This document shows, one piece after another, positions 47,268-55,664 of a stretch of 64,000 bases of DNA. The notes beneath the pieces were generated by a model. The model searched no databases and had not been told where the DNA came from. It saw only the letters and a program-made list of their open reading frames with translations. Each line of letters begins with the position of its first letter. Position 1 is the first letter of the stretch. This DNA comes from BOG-908 sp965198855 (lineage in GTDB: Bacteria > Pseudomonadota > Alphaproteobacteria > Acetobacterales > Acetobacteraceae), in assembly GCA_965198855.1 (NCBI GenBank), contig CBDAPZ010000001.1, positions 2,356,001 through 2,420,000 on the forward strand, written 5' to 3'. A program made the position numbers and the translations under genes.

Positions 47268-48025
47268 CGTGGTGTCATGCGTATGGCGCCATCGAGGCGG
47301 ATGGTCTCGCCGTTGAGCATCGGGTTTTCGATGATGGAGCGCACCAGCATCGCGTATTCCTCCGGCGTGCCAAGGCGCGAGGGGAATGGCACCTGCTTGC
47401 CGAGCGAATCCTGCACGTCCTGCGGCATGCTCGACAGCATGGGGGTCCAAAAAATGCCTGGTGCGATCGTCATCACACGGATGCCGAATTGTGCGAGGTC
47501 GCGTGCGATGGGAAGAGTCATGCCGACGACGCCAGCCTTGGATGCGGCATAAGCAGCTTGGCCGACCTGCCCCTCGTAGGCGGCAACGCTCGCGGTGCTG
47601 ATGATAACGCCGCGTTCTTCGCCGATCGGTTCGGCCTGGGTAAGGCGCGCTGCAAATTTGGAAATAGTGTTGAAGCTGCCGATAAGGTTCACCTCGATCA
47701 CGCGGCGGAACAGGTCCAGCGGATGGGCGGCGGCACCACGGCCCACGGTTTTGGAAGCCGGCGCGATGCCGGCGCAGTTCACCAGGATGCGTGCGACACC
47801 ATTGGCCGCTTCGGCCGCGGCCACCGCCTCTGTCACCTCGGTATCGTCGCTGACGTTCACGCGCGCAAAACGGGCGCCGATCCTTGCCGCGTGTGCCTCG
47901 CCTAGCTCGGCATTCATGTCGAATATGGTGACTTTCGCACCCTGCGCCGCCAGCATCGCGGCGGTGGCGCCGCCCAAACCCGACGCGCCGCCGGTGACGA
48001 TGGCAGCCTGTCCGTTCGCATTCAT
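47264..48025 (-). CDS. 3-hydroxyacyl-CoA dehydrogenase, SDR type (HSD17B10-like)
   Basis: 253 aa. NAD loop TGGASGLGGATAAML, acidic residue in VTIFDMN that selects NAD, NCAGIAP, catalytic YAASKAGVVGMTLPIARDLA and TIAPGIFWTPML. The long insertion RGAAAHPLDLFRRVIEVNLI plus ERGVIISTASVAAYEGQVGQ is the type II 3-hydroxyacyl-CoA dehydrogenase pattern. Oxidises the hydroxyl formed by the hydratase. Confidence 0.92.
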   Translation of the reverse strand: MNANGQAAIVTGGASGLGGATAAMLAAQGAKVTIFDMNAELGEAHAARIGARFARVNVSDDTEVTEAVAAAEAANGVARILVNCAGIAPASKTVGRGAAAHPLDLFRRVIEVNLIGSFNTISKFAARLTQAEPIGEERGVIISTASVAAYEGQVGQAAYAASKAGVVGMTLPIARDLAQFGIRVMTIAPGIFWTPMLSSMPQDVQDSLGKQVPFPSRLGTPEEYAMLVRSIIENPMLNGETIRLDGAIRMTPR

Positions 48026-48041
48026 CGATATGTCGCCTTCT

Positions 48042-49223
48042 TCAAATCAGTTCGATGGCGAGCGCCGTTGCCTCGCCGCCGCCGATGCACAGGCTGGCGA
48101 CACCGCGCTTGCCGCCGCGTGCCTGCAGTGCCGCAATCAATGTGGCGATGATGCGCGCGCCCGAGGCACCGATCGGGTGGCCCAAGGCGGTGGCCCCACC
48201 ATTGACGTTCAGCTTGTCGTCCGGGATCGACAATTCGCGCGCGGCGATCATCGCCACCACGGCAAAAGCCTCGTTGACTTCGAACAGATCCACGTCCTCG
48301 ACACGCCAGCCTGCGCGCGCCAGCACCTTTCGGATCGCAGGCACGGGAGCGGTGGTGAACAATGCCGGCGCGTGCGCATGCGCGGCATGAGCCACGATGC
48401 GGGCGATGGGCTTGGCACCTTGCCGGTGTGCTTCTGCTTCGTCCATCAGCACGAGGGCGGCAGCACCGTCGGAGATCGAGGACGCGTTTGCGGCGGTGAT
48501 CGTGCCGTCTTTTGTGAAAGCAGGTTTAAGCGTCGGGATCTTGTCGGGGCGTGCACGGCCGGGCTGCTCATCGGTGTCGATCACCGTCTCGCCACTGCGG
48601 CCGCGGGTCGTGACCGGCGTGATCTCGCTTTTGAACGCGCCGCTTTCGATTGCCTTCAGCGCGCGGCTCAGCGAACGCAGCGCATACGCATCCTGGTCCT
48701 GGCGGGTAAACTGGTAATCACGGGCTGAATCCTCGGCAAAGGCACCCATAAGCTTGCCCTGGTCATAGGCATCTTCCAGCCCGTCCAGATACATCGAATC
48801 CTTGATCACATCATGGCCGATGCGTGCGCCGTCGCGATGTTTCTGCATAAGGTAGGGCGCGTTGGACATGCTCTCCATACCGCCTGCAACGACGACGGCC
48901 ACGGAGCCGGCGGCGATCGCCTCAGCCGCCATGATGGCAGCCTGCATGCCGGAGCCGCACATCTTGTTCACCGTGGTGGCTTCGACGGAGTCTGGCAACC
49001 CGGCCCCCATGGCCGCCTGGCGCGCCGGCGCCTGGCCGAGGCCGGCCGGCAGCACGCAACCCATATAGATGCGCTCTACACTGTCCGGCGCCACGCCGGC
49101 GCTGATCACCGCAGCGCGCACCGCGGCCGAACCCAGTTCGGTCGAGCGCAGTGCCGCCAGCGCACCCTGGAAACTGCCCATGGGCGTGCGGGCGAAGCCG
49201 GCGATAACCACGGAGTTCGACAT
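48042..49223 (-). CDS. Acetyl-CoA acetyltransferase (thiolase)
   Basis: 393 aa, biosynthetic-thiolase-like. Cys89 in VNKMCGSGMQAAIMAAEAIA, NEAFAVVAMIAARELSIPDD, GGATALGHPIGASGAR with the active His, SLCIGGGEATALAIE with the acid/base Cys. First gene of the leftward five-gene operon; a good sigma-70 promoter lies 110-140 nt upstream. Confidence 0.94.
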   Translation of the reverse strand: MSNSVVIAGFARTPMGSFQGALAALRSTELGSAAVRAAVISAGVAPDSVERIYMGCVLPAGLGQAPARQAAMGAGLPDSVEATTVNKMCGSGMQAAIMAAEAIAAGSVAVVVAGGMESMSNAPYLMQKHRDGARIGHDVIKDSMYLDGLEDAYDQGKLMGAFAEDSARDYQFTRQDQDAYALRSLSRALKAIESGAFKSEITPVTTRGRSGETVIDTDEQPGRARPDKIPTLKPAFTKDGTITAANASSISDGAAALVLMDEAEAHRQGAKPIARIVAHAAHAHAPALFTTAPVPAIRKVLARAGWRVEDVDLFEVNEAFAVVAMIAARELSIPDDKLNVNGGATALGHPIGASGARIIATLIAALQARGGKRGVASLCIGGGEATALAIELI

Positions 49224-49317
49224 GGGGAGGCTCCTTATGAAGAGTGCATGCGCAAGCGGGATGTCGGGCGTAGAACGCCACGGATCGTCAGGCCTGCGGG
49301 TTCATACCGAGAGCGGC

Positions 49318-49334
49318 ATCCTTATGGCCAGGAT
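49318..49334. promoter_or_regulatory. Short dyad near the thiolase operon promoter
   Basis: ATCCT and AGGAT flank TATGGCC just downstream of the -10 element. Could be bound by the TetR-type regulator at 43598; no sequence match to the other candidate site is seen. Confidence 0.25.
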
Positions 49335-49336
49335 AT

Positions 49337-49365
49337 TATTTACTCATCAGTAGCTTGATTGGCAA
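49337..49365 (-). promoter_or_regulatory. Probable sigma-70 promoter of the thiolase operon
   Basis: Minus-strand TTGCCA (49360-49365), 17-base spacer, TAAATA (49337-49342), about 114 nt upstream of the first thiolase start codon. Confidence 0.5.
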
Positions 49366-49414
49366 GACTGCCTTGTCCGCCCGGCTGCCAATCCCTGGCG
49401 GGGCTAGGAGACCA

Positions 49415-52063
49415 TCACTTCAGGTTATCGATCCTTGTGGGGTCTTCCTCGGTGCGGCCATGCAGCAGCAATGCGACCAGGGCGGTCCAGCCGGTCTGGT
49501 GCGAGGCGCCGAGCCCTTTCCCGGTGTCGCCGTGGAAGAATTCGTGGAACAGAAGGTGATCCCGGAAATGCGGGTCGTCCTGCAACAGCGCCGAGTCGCC
49601 GAAGGCCGGGCGCTTGCCGTCCGACCCCCGCAGGAACAGGCGGGTCAGGCGCTCCGACAGAGCGTCGGCAACCTCTCGCAGAGAGTGTTCCTCGCCGGAG
49701 CCGACCGGATACTCCACGCGGAAATCATCGCCGTAATAGTGATGGAAGCCGTACAGGGCTTCCACCAGCATGTAGTTCAGCGGCATCCAAATCGGGCCGC
49801 GCCAGTTGGAATTGCCGCCGAAATCGCGCGTAGCACTGTCGCCCGGCACATACCCCATGGAGAAGTGCTGGCCATCCAGATCGAGCTCGAACGGCTTTTC
49901 CAGATGCACACGGCTGACGCTACGTATGCCGTAGGGCGACAGAAACGCCGTCTCGTCGAGCATACGCCGCAGCAGGGATTTCATCCGGCTGCCGCGCAGC
50001 AGCGAGAGCAGCCGCCGCGAGCCCTCGCCCTCCACCTCCCAATGCGAGACCAGCGACGCCAAATCCGGCCGGTGCTCCAGCACCCATTGCAGGCGTTCGA
50101 AAAACTCAGGCGCGCGCTTCAGCGTCTCCGGCTCCAGAACCTCGATTGCCAGCAGCGGGATAAGGCCCACCAAGGAGAAAATGCGCAGCGGCACGGTCTT
50201 GCCGTCCGGCCGCTGCAGGACATTAAAATAGAATTTGTCGACATCATCCCACAGCCCGCGCCGCGCATCATTGCGCGTCATCGCTTCGGCGATGGCAAGA
50301 AAATGCTCGAAGAATTTGTTGGCCGTGGCCTGGTAGACGCGGTTGGTGCGTGCGAGCTCGAGCGAGATACGCATCATGTTCAGCGCATACATAGCCATCC
50401 AGGACGTGCCGTCGGACTGGTCGATCAGGCCGGCCACCGGCAGTTTCTGGCTGCGGTCGAACAGGCCGATATTATCGAGTCCCAGAAATCCGCCCTGGAA
50501 CACGTTGCGGCCTTCCACATCCTGCTTGTTTACCCATCCGGTGAAATTCAGCATGAGTTTGTGGAAAATCCGTTCCAGGAACTCGATATCCGGTTTGCCT
50601 GTAAGCGCTGCCTCCATGCGGAACACCCGCCACGTAGCCCAGGCATGCACAGGCGGATTGACGTCCCCAAAATTCCATTCATAGGCGGGGATCGAGCCGT
50701 TCGGGTGCATGTACCATTCATGCGTCAGCAACAGAAGCTGCTGCTTAGCAAAGGCCGGATCGATCAGCGCGAACGTCACCGCGTGAAAGGCGAGATCCCA
50801 GGCCGCATACCATGGGTATTCCCAGGTATCAGGCATGGAGATGATGTCGCGGTTGTTCAGATGCTGCCAATCGGCATTGCGGTGGGTCGCGCGTTCGGCC
50901 GGCGGAGGCGGCTGCAACGGGTCGCCCTGCAACCAGCGGCGCACGTCGTAGCGATAGAACTGCTTGGACCACAGCAGGCCCGCCAAAGCCTGCCGCTGCA
51001 CACGCCGCGCATCTTCATCGGCAATATTTGTCTGCAACTCGGCATAAAACGCATCCGCTTCCGCGACACGTTGCGCAAACAGCGAGTCGTAATGATCGAA
51101 CGGCGCGAGATCCGCCTCTGCAGCCGGCCGCCAGCGTAGGCGGATCACCTTCTGCTCGCCGGGATCGAGCGTGAGTTTGACATGCGCGGCGCATTTCGTG
51201 CCCTGCTGCCGATCGATCGCTTCGCCTCGGCCATGCACGACATAATCGTTGATGCCGTCCTTGAACGGCCCTTGCGTGTGCTGCCCATAAAGCAGATCAG
51301 CATTCGTCTCGTTGCGGCAGAACAGCCAATGCGCATCGACGTCGATATCGAAACGCCGCAACGGCATGCGGTTATGCTCGGCATCCACGCCGCCCTTCAC
51401 CAGATGCAGGCGCGGTATGGGAATGCCGGTGCGCCACGACCAAGTATTGCGCGCCCAGAGATGCGGCAGCACATGCAGATCGGCGGTCTCCGGCCCACGA
51501 TTATCGATGGTAATCCGCACGAGCACATCTTCCGGCGTCGCTTTGGCATATTCGATCGAAACATCGAAATATCGGTTTTCCGCAAATACGCCACTATCCA
51601 AAAGCTCGAATTCCGGATCACCCAGGCCACGCTCCTGGTTCTTTGCCAACAGCTCTTCATACGGGTAAGCCGCCTGCGGGTATTTATAGAGCATCCGCAT
51701 ATAGGAATGCGTCGGCGTGCCATCGAGATAGTAGTAAAGCTCCTTGACGTCCTCGCCGTGATTGCCCTGCGCGTTCGTCAGCCCATACAAACGCTCCTTC
51801 AGAAACGGATCCTTGCCGTTCCATAATGCCAGCGACAGGCACCAGCGCAGGCGGTCATCGGTGAACCCGGCAAGGCCGTCCTCGCCCCAACGATAAGTGC
51901 GGCTGCGGGCATGCTCGTGCGTGAAGGACTCCCAGGCCTCACCATCCGGCGAGTAATCCTCCCGCACCGTGCCCCATTGACGCTCCGCAAGGTAAGGGCC
52001 CCAGCGTAGCCAGGCGGCACGATCCGAAAGCCGGCGGCCTTCTGCGGTTTCGAGTATGGTCAT
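49415..52063 (-). CDS. Glucosidase-like protein, GH63/MGH1-type
   Basis: 882 aa. Characteristic text: RAAWLRWGPYLAERQWGTVR, LYGLTNAQGNHGEDVKELYY, MPDTWEYPWYAAWDLAFHAV (general-acid Asp region) and FGGNSNWRGPIWMPLNYMLV, with the final GLGASHQTGWTALVALLL. This is the cytoplasmic bacterial branch of the mannosylglycerate-hydrolase/GH63 family; it likely hydrolyses an alpha-glucoside (compatible-solute glucosyl- or mannosylglycerate type or trehalose-like). No signal peptide. Monocistronic. Confidence 0.85.
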   Translation of the reverse strand: MTILETAEGRRLSDRAAWLRWGPYLAERQWGTVREDYSPDGEAWESFTHEHARSRTYRWGEDGLAGFTDDRLRWCLSLALWNGKDPFLKERLYGLTNAQGNHGEDVKELYYYLDGTPTHSYMRMLYKYPQAAYPYEELLAKNQERGLGDPEFELLDSGVFAENRYFDVSIEYAKATPEDVLVRITIDNRGPETADLHVLPHLWARNTWSWRTGIPIPRLHLVKGGVDAEHNRMPLRRFDIDVDAHWLFCRNETNADLLYGQHTQGPFKDGINDYVVHGRGEAIDRQQGTKCAAHVKLTLDPGEQKVIRLRWRPAAEADLAPFDHYDSLFAQRVAEADAFYAELQTNIADEDARRVQRQALAGLLWSKQFYRYDVRRWLQGDPLQPPPPAERATHRNADWQHLNNRDIISMPDTWEYPWYAAWDLAFHAVTFALIDPAFAKQQLLLLTHEWYMHPNGSIPAYEWNFGDVNPPVHAWATWRVFRMEAALTGKPDIEFLERIFHKLMLNFTGWVNKQDVEGRNVFQGGFLGLDNIGLFDRSQKLPVAGLIDQSDGTSWMAMYALNMMRISLELARTNRVYQATANKFFEHFLAIAEAMTRNDARRGLWDDVDKFYFNVLQRPDGKTVPLRIFSLVGLIPLLAIEVLEPETLKRAPEFFERLQWVLEHRPDLASLVSHWEVEGEGSRRLLSLLRGSRMKSLLRRMLDETAFLSPYGIRSVSRVHLEKPFELDLDGQHFSMGYVPGDSATRDFGGNSNWRGPIWMPLNYMLVEALYGFHHYYGDDFRVEYPVGSGEEHSLREVADALSERLTRLFLRGSDGKRPAFGDSALLQDDPHFRDHLLFHEFFHGDTGKGLGASHQTGWTALVALLLHGRTEEDPTRIDNLK

Positions 52064-52110
52064 GGCAACAATCTGACATGCGATTGTTGCTTTTTCGTGA
52101 AGGAAGGTAG

Positions 52111-52148
52111 CGGTTCTTTTTTTAAAAAAAGAACCAAAAAACTTTTAC
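52111..52148 (+). repeat. Repeat A copy 7 (terminator-like)
   Basis: CGGTTCTTTTTTTAAAAAAA then GAACCAAAAAACTTTTA, between the nirD stop codon and the glucosidase start. Points away from nirD, but its stem is symmetrical so it could still end nirD transcription. Confidence 0.7.
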
Positions 52149-52157
52149 GTCTTAAGA

Positions 52158-52472
52158 TCAAGCTTCGGCTGCTAGATCGACATAGATGCGCCCATCATCA
52201 ACCCGGACCGGGTAGGTTGCGATGGAAAACTCATTGCCAAGGCCGGCACCATTCGCCAGCGAAAAAACGCGATCGTGCAAGGGACACACCACCGTACCAG
52301 CATCCGTCAAGCCATCTGCGAGTGGACCGGCACGGTGCGGGCACATCGCCTGCGTCGCAAATACACCGCCTTCCCTCGTATGGAACACGGCCAGCTCCGT
52401 GCGCCCGACGATGAAACTGCGCCCTTCGCCCGGCGGAATCTGCGCGCATGTTCCCACCAAATGTTCCGTCAC
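52158..52472 (-). CDS. nirD: Nitrite reductase small subunit, Rieske type (NirD)
   Basis: 104 aa. Unlike enterobacterial NirD it keeps a full Rieske [2Fe-2S] ligand set: Cys44-x-His46 (MCPHRAGPLAD) and Cys63-x2-His66 (VVCPLHDRVFSL). Works with NirB to reduce nitrite to ammonium with NAD(P)H. Starts 3 nt after the nirB stop codon, so surely cotranscribed. Confidence 0.9.
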   Translation of the reverse strand: MTEHLVGTCAQIPPGEGRSFIVGRTELAVFHTREGGVFATQAMCPHRAGPLADGLTDAGTVVCPLHDRVFSLANGAGLGNEFSIATYPVRVDDGRIYVDLAAEA

Positions 52473-52475
52473 GGC

Positions 52476-54923
52476 TCAGGCCTCGACCGGTATGGGGGCC
52501 GCGAACTGGTTGGCCGTCTTCGGCACATCCCGCTCCAGCCACGGATCCTTCTTGGCCGCCGCCGTCGACGCATCGATGGCCGCATCCAGCTCGGCTGCAA
52601 TGCCGTCGGAATCGTCCACGACAACGGCACGCACACGATCGATCCCCACACGCTCGATGAAAGTGTGCGTGCGTTCCTTGTATTTTGCATTCTCCCGATA
52701 CCACTGCATGAACCGGCCGGAGAGCCGTATCACCTCATCCTCGCCGATCACCGTGCACAGCACATCGCCCTTGCGGATCGCCGAACCGGCAGCGCCACCC
52801 ACATAGATCTCCCACCGATCATCGCCGATGGCGACCGCACCTACATCCTTCACCATCGCTTCCGAACAATTGCGCGGGCATCCGGCCGTCGCCAGCTTGA
52901 GTTTTCCAGGGCTGTCGATACCGCGGAACTTCGCCTCGATCTTTTGCGCAAGCCCCATGCTGTCGCCCAAACCGAAACGGCAATAATCGGTGCCAATGCA
53001 GCTCTTGCAGGTGCGGTAGCTTTTCCCCCAGGCCCAGCCGGCCGGCATGCCAAGATCGGCCCACACCGCCGGCATGTCGGCCTTGGGAATGCCCACCAGG
53101 TCGATACGTTGGCCGCCCGTCAGTTTCACCAGCGGCACATCGTATTTCACCGCCACTTGCGCGATGCGCATCAGGTCGGCCGGGGTGGTGACGCCGCCGG
53201 CCATCTCAGGCACCACGGAGAACGTGCCGTCCTTTTGTATGTTGCCATGCACACGATCATTGATGAAGCGAGCATCGCGCTCATCCTCGTATTCGTCGTT
53301 CCACAGCGTAGCCAGCAGGGACGCCAAAGCAGGCTTGCTCGGCGCATCCTCCTTCCCATCCACTGCCAGCGCGCGGAACACGGCGGAAACCGATTTCAGC
53401 TCGCGTTCACGAACCGCCTTCACCAACTCAGGTTTGGCCAGGGGGATGCACGGCACGTAATAATGGATGGACGCATCCTCCTCCACATCGCCGCCGCAGA
53501 ACCACGACACCACGTCGCCAACCAAACCCTTGCAGGAGCCGCAGCCCATGCCGGCGCGCGTCGCCTGCATCACTGCTTTGGACGTGCGCTTGCCGGCGGC
53601 CACACAGGCGCCGATCGCTTCCTTGGTCACACCGTTGCAATTGCACACTTGCGCATTGGCCGGCATCTCGTCGAGCGTGACTTTCTGCGATGGCGTGCCG
53701 AGATCGAACAGCAGCGAAAGCCGCTCCTCCGGCAACGGAGTCTCGCGGTCAAAAGCCTGCATCAGAAAAGCGGCCTTGCTAATATCGCCCATCAATATGC
53801 CGCCCACCAGGCGACCATCGCGCACGATCAGTTTTTTGTAGGTGCCGTGCCGCGCTTCGGAAAACTGCACCACCTCGTCATGCTCGTGCTCGGGCTCGGT
53901 CAGCCCCATCGAGGCGAGTTCCACCCCCATCACCTTCAACTTGGTCGACAACTTCGATCCGTGATAGGCGGCGTCACGATCCGCATGCGTCACGTGATCC
54001 GCGAAAACCTTCGCCTGGTCCCAGAGCGGCGCCACCAGCCCATACACCTTGCCGCGATGCTGTGCGCACTCGCCCACCACATACACGTTCTTGTCGTCGA
54101 CCGAAGCCATGTTGTTGTCGACGACAATCGCGCGTTCCACCGTCAGCCCCGCGGTGCGACCGATTTCAGCATTGGGGCGTATGCCGGCGGCAACCACCAA
54201 CATGTCACACTCCAGCGTCTCGCCACTTTTGAAATGCAGGCCGGTGATACGATCCTCTCCGAGAATTTCGGCCGTGTTGCGTTCCAGATGGATGGTGACA
54301 CCCATCTTCTCCATCGCCTTGCGCAGCATGGCGCCGGCGGGCTTGTCGAGTTGCGCTTCCATCAAATGGCCGCCGAGATGCACCAGATGCACCTCGCAGC
54401 CATGGTTCAGCAGCCCGCGCGCCGCCTCCAGCCCCAGCAGGCCGCCGCCGATCACCGCCGCACGCTTGCTGGTCTTTGCCGTGGCGATGATGCCGTCGCA
54501 ATCATCGATGGTCCGAAAACCGTAAATGCCATCCTTCATGGTGCCGTCAGGCTTGTTCAGCCCGGCGATCGGCGGGATGAAGGCGCGGCTGCCGGTTGCG
54601 ATCAGCAGCACGTCGTAAGGCGCGACGATGCCGCTCGCCGTCTTCACCTTCTTCGAGGCGCGGTCGATATCGACCACGGGTGAGCCGGCATGCAGGGTGA
54701 TGCCGTTCTCCACATACCATTCGAGTGTATTGATGTAGATTTCAGACGCGTCCTGTATGCCGCACAGGATGTTCGAAAGCAGGATACGGTTGTAATTGCC
54801 GTAGGGCTCCGCGCCGAACATGGTGATGTCGAACATGTCCGCACCGCCGCGTGCCAGCACCTCTTCCACCGCGCGGGCGCCCGCCATGCCGTTGCCGACA
54901 ACCACCAGCTTCTGTTTCAGCAT
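52476..54923 (-). CDS. nirB: Assimilatory nitrite reductase large subunit (NirB)
   Basis: 815 aa from ATG 54923, which follows AGGAGG. FAD domain VVGNGMAGARAVEEVL and NYNRILLSNIL; NAD domain VIGGGLLGLEAARGL; a BFD-like [2Fe-2S] domain near 424-463 (CNCNGVTKEAIGACV, GMGCGSCKGLV); then sulfite/nitrite reductase halves with the siroheme-[4Fe-4S] cysteines in TCKSCIGTDYCRFGLG (about 638) and TAGCPRNCSEAMVKD (about 681). Complete enzyme. Operon with an unknown 116-aa gene upstream and nirD downstream; no nitrate reductase or transporter in view. Confidence 0.95.
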   Translation of the reverse strand: MLKQKLVVVGNGMAGARAVEEVLARGGADMFDITMFGAEPYGNYNRILLSNILCGIQDASEIYINTLEWYVENGITLHAGSPVVDIDRASKKVKTASGIVAPYDVLLIATGSRAFIPPIAGLNKPDGTMKDGIYGFRTIDDCDGIIATAKTSKRAAVIGGGLLGLEAARGLLNHGCEVHLVHLGGHLMEAQLDKPAGAMLRKAMEKMGVTIHLERNTAEILGEDRITGLHFKSGETLECDMLVVAAGIRPNAEIGRTAGLTVERAIVVDNNMASVDDKNVYVVGECAQHRGKVYGLVAPLWDQAKVFADHVTHADRDAAYHGSKLSTKLKVMGVELASMGLTEPEHEHDEVVQFSEARHGTYKKLIVRDGRLVGGILMGDISKAAFLMQAFDRETPLPEERLSLLFDLGTPSQKVTLDEMPANAQVCNCNGVTKEAIGACVAAGKRTSKAVMQATRAGMGCGSCKGLVGDVVSWFCGGDVEEDASIHYYVPCIPLAKPELVKAVRERELKSVSAVFRALAVDGKEDAPSKPALASLLATLWNDEYEDERDARFINDRVHGNIQKDGTFSVVPEMAGGVTTPADLMRIAQVAVKYDVPLVKLTGGQRIDLVGIPKADMPAVWADLGMPAGWAWGKSYRTCKSCIGTDYCRFGLGDSMGLAQKIEAKFRGIDSPGKLKLATAGCPRNCSEAMVKDVGAVAIGDDRWEIYVGGAAGSAIRKGDVLCTVIGEDEVIRLSGRFMQWYRENAKYKERTHTFIERVGIDRVRAVVVDDSDGIAAELDAAIDASTAAAKKDPWLERDVPKTANQFAAPIPVEA

Positions 54924-54934
54924 GACCTGGCCTC

Positions 54935-55285
54935 CTAGATTTCGATGATGCCGAGATCGATCACTGCGGTGCCGGCCGCACTCACCGGCGCGCCGATGAA
55001 GATCTCGATCTTCGTATCGGGTGCCAGATCCTCCACGACTGCTAAGGGCACGTGGGTTGCACCTTTTGCCGCCACCGGGAACAGCCGCACCGGTTTGCCG
55101 TTCTGCAACAGGCTGATGCACACCATGGAATCCGCGGAATTGCCGGCGCGCAGATAGATCAGTTGTGCGCGTTTATCCGCCGGCACCGTATAGCTCAGCG
55201 TGGGGTGCAGCAGCGACGCCGCCTCGTATCCGCCCCCCTCGAACGGAAACACACCTTGCAGGAAACATGGTTTGCTATCGATCAT
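54935..55285 (-). CDS. Conserved protein upstream of nirB, function unknown
   Basis: 116 aa, beta-rich, soluble: FLQGVFPFEGGGYEAASLLH, LSYTVPADKRAQLIYLRAGN, SMVCISLLQNGKPVRLFPVA, HVPLAVVEDLAPDTKIEIFI. No metal motif. The compact jelly-roll-like strand pattern is that of a small accessory protein. First gene of the nirB operon (12 nt gap), so a helper role in nitrite or nitrate assimilation is inferred from context only. Confidence 0.65.
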   Translation of the reverse strand: MIDSKPCFLQGVFPFEGGGYEAASLLHPTLSYTVPADKRAQLIYLRAGNSADSMVCISLLQNGKPVRLFPVAAKGATHVPLAVVEDLAPDTKIEIFIGAPVSAAGTAVIDLGIIEI

Positions 55286-55664
55286 TGTACCTCACGTGGA
55301 ACATTTTTTGATGTTTCTCGGCCGGGTCTATTCTCAGGCTAGCCGCACCGGATTTTGGACACATGCACAGCGCATGCCTTTTGCCTGCCCGTAGCTTGTG
55401 CCTGGACGAACGGCCGCCACCTCACGCCAGATGGCAGCACGTAGGTGCCGGCGACACACCGACACGTGACGGTTCGCAGCGGCAAGATAAGGTTTAGCTG
55501 CATCGCAATAACCTGCCCCAATAAGAGGCAAGCTTGCAAGAGATCACGCTTATTTTAATATGTGGCTAGTATTTAGGCAAATCACCAAGGTTTCCGCAGC
55601 GATCTAGGCTTGGCTAGCGCGCTGTGCACCCGGAGGAAGCCACCTTCCCCCGGACGTTCTTTGC
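55286..55664. other. Intergenic region without a recognisable gene
   Basis: 379 bp between the nirB operon start and the end of an S53 peptidase gene. The part next to 55285 should hold the nir promoter, but I see no clear sigma-70 or sigma-54 box. Short frames here show no recognisable protein text. No tRNA or obvious hairpin. Confidence 0.5.

Noticed and set aside
49355..51139. 594-codon open frame opposite the GH63-type glucosidase
   Set aside because: Antisense to a well-supported gene and without domain or ribosome site.
52275..54683. 802-codon open frame on the plus strand opposite nirB
   Set aside because: Runs antisense to a certain gene, has His/Arg/Ala-rich text without any motif; a GC-rich codon shadow.
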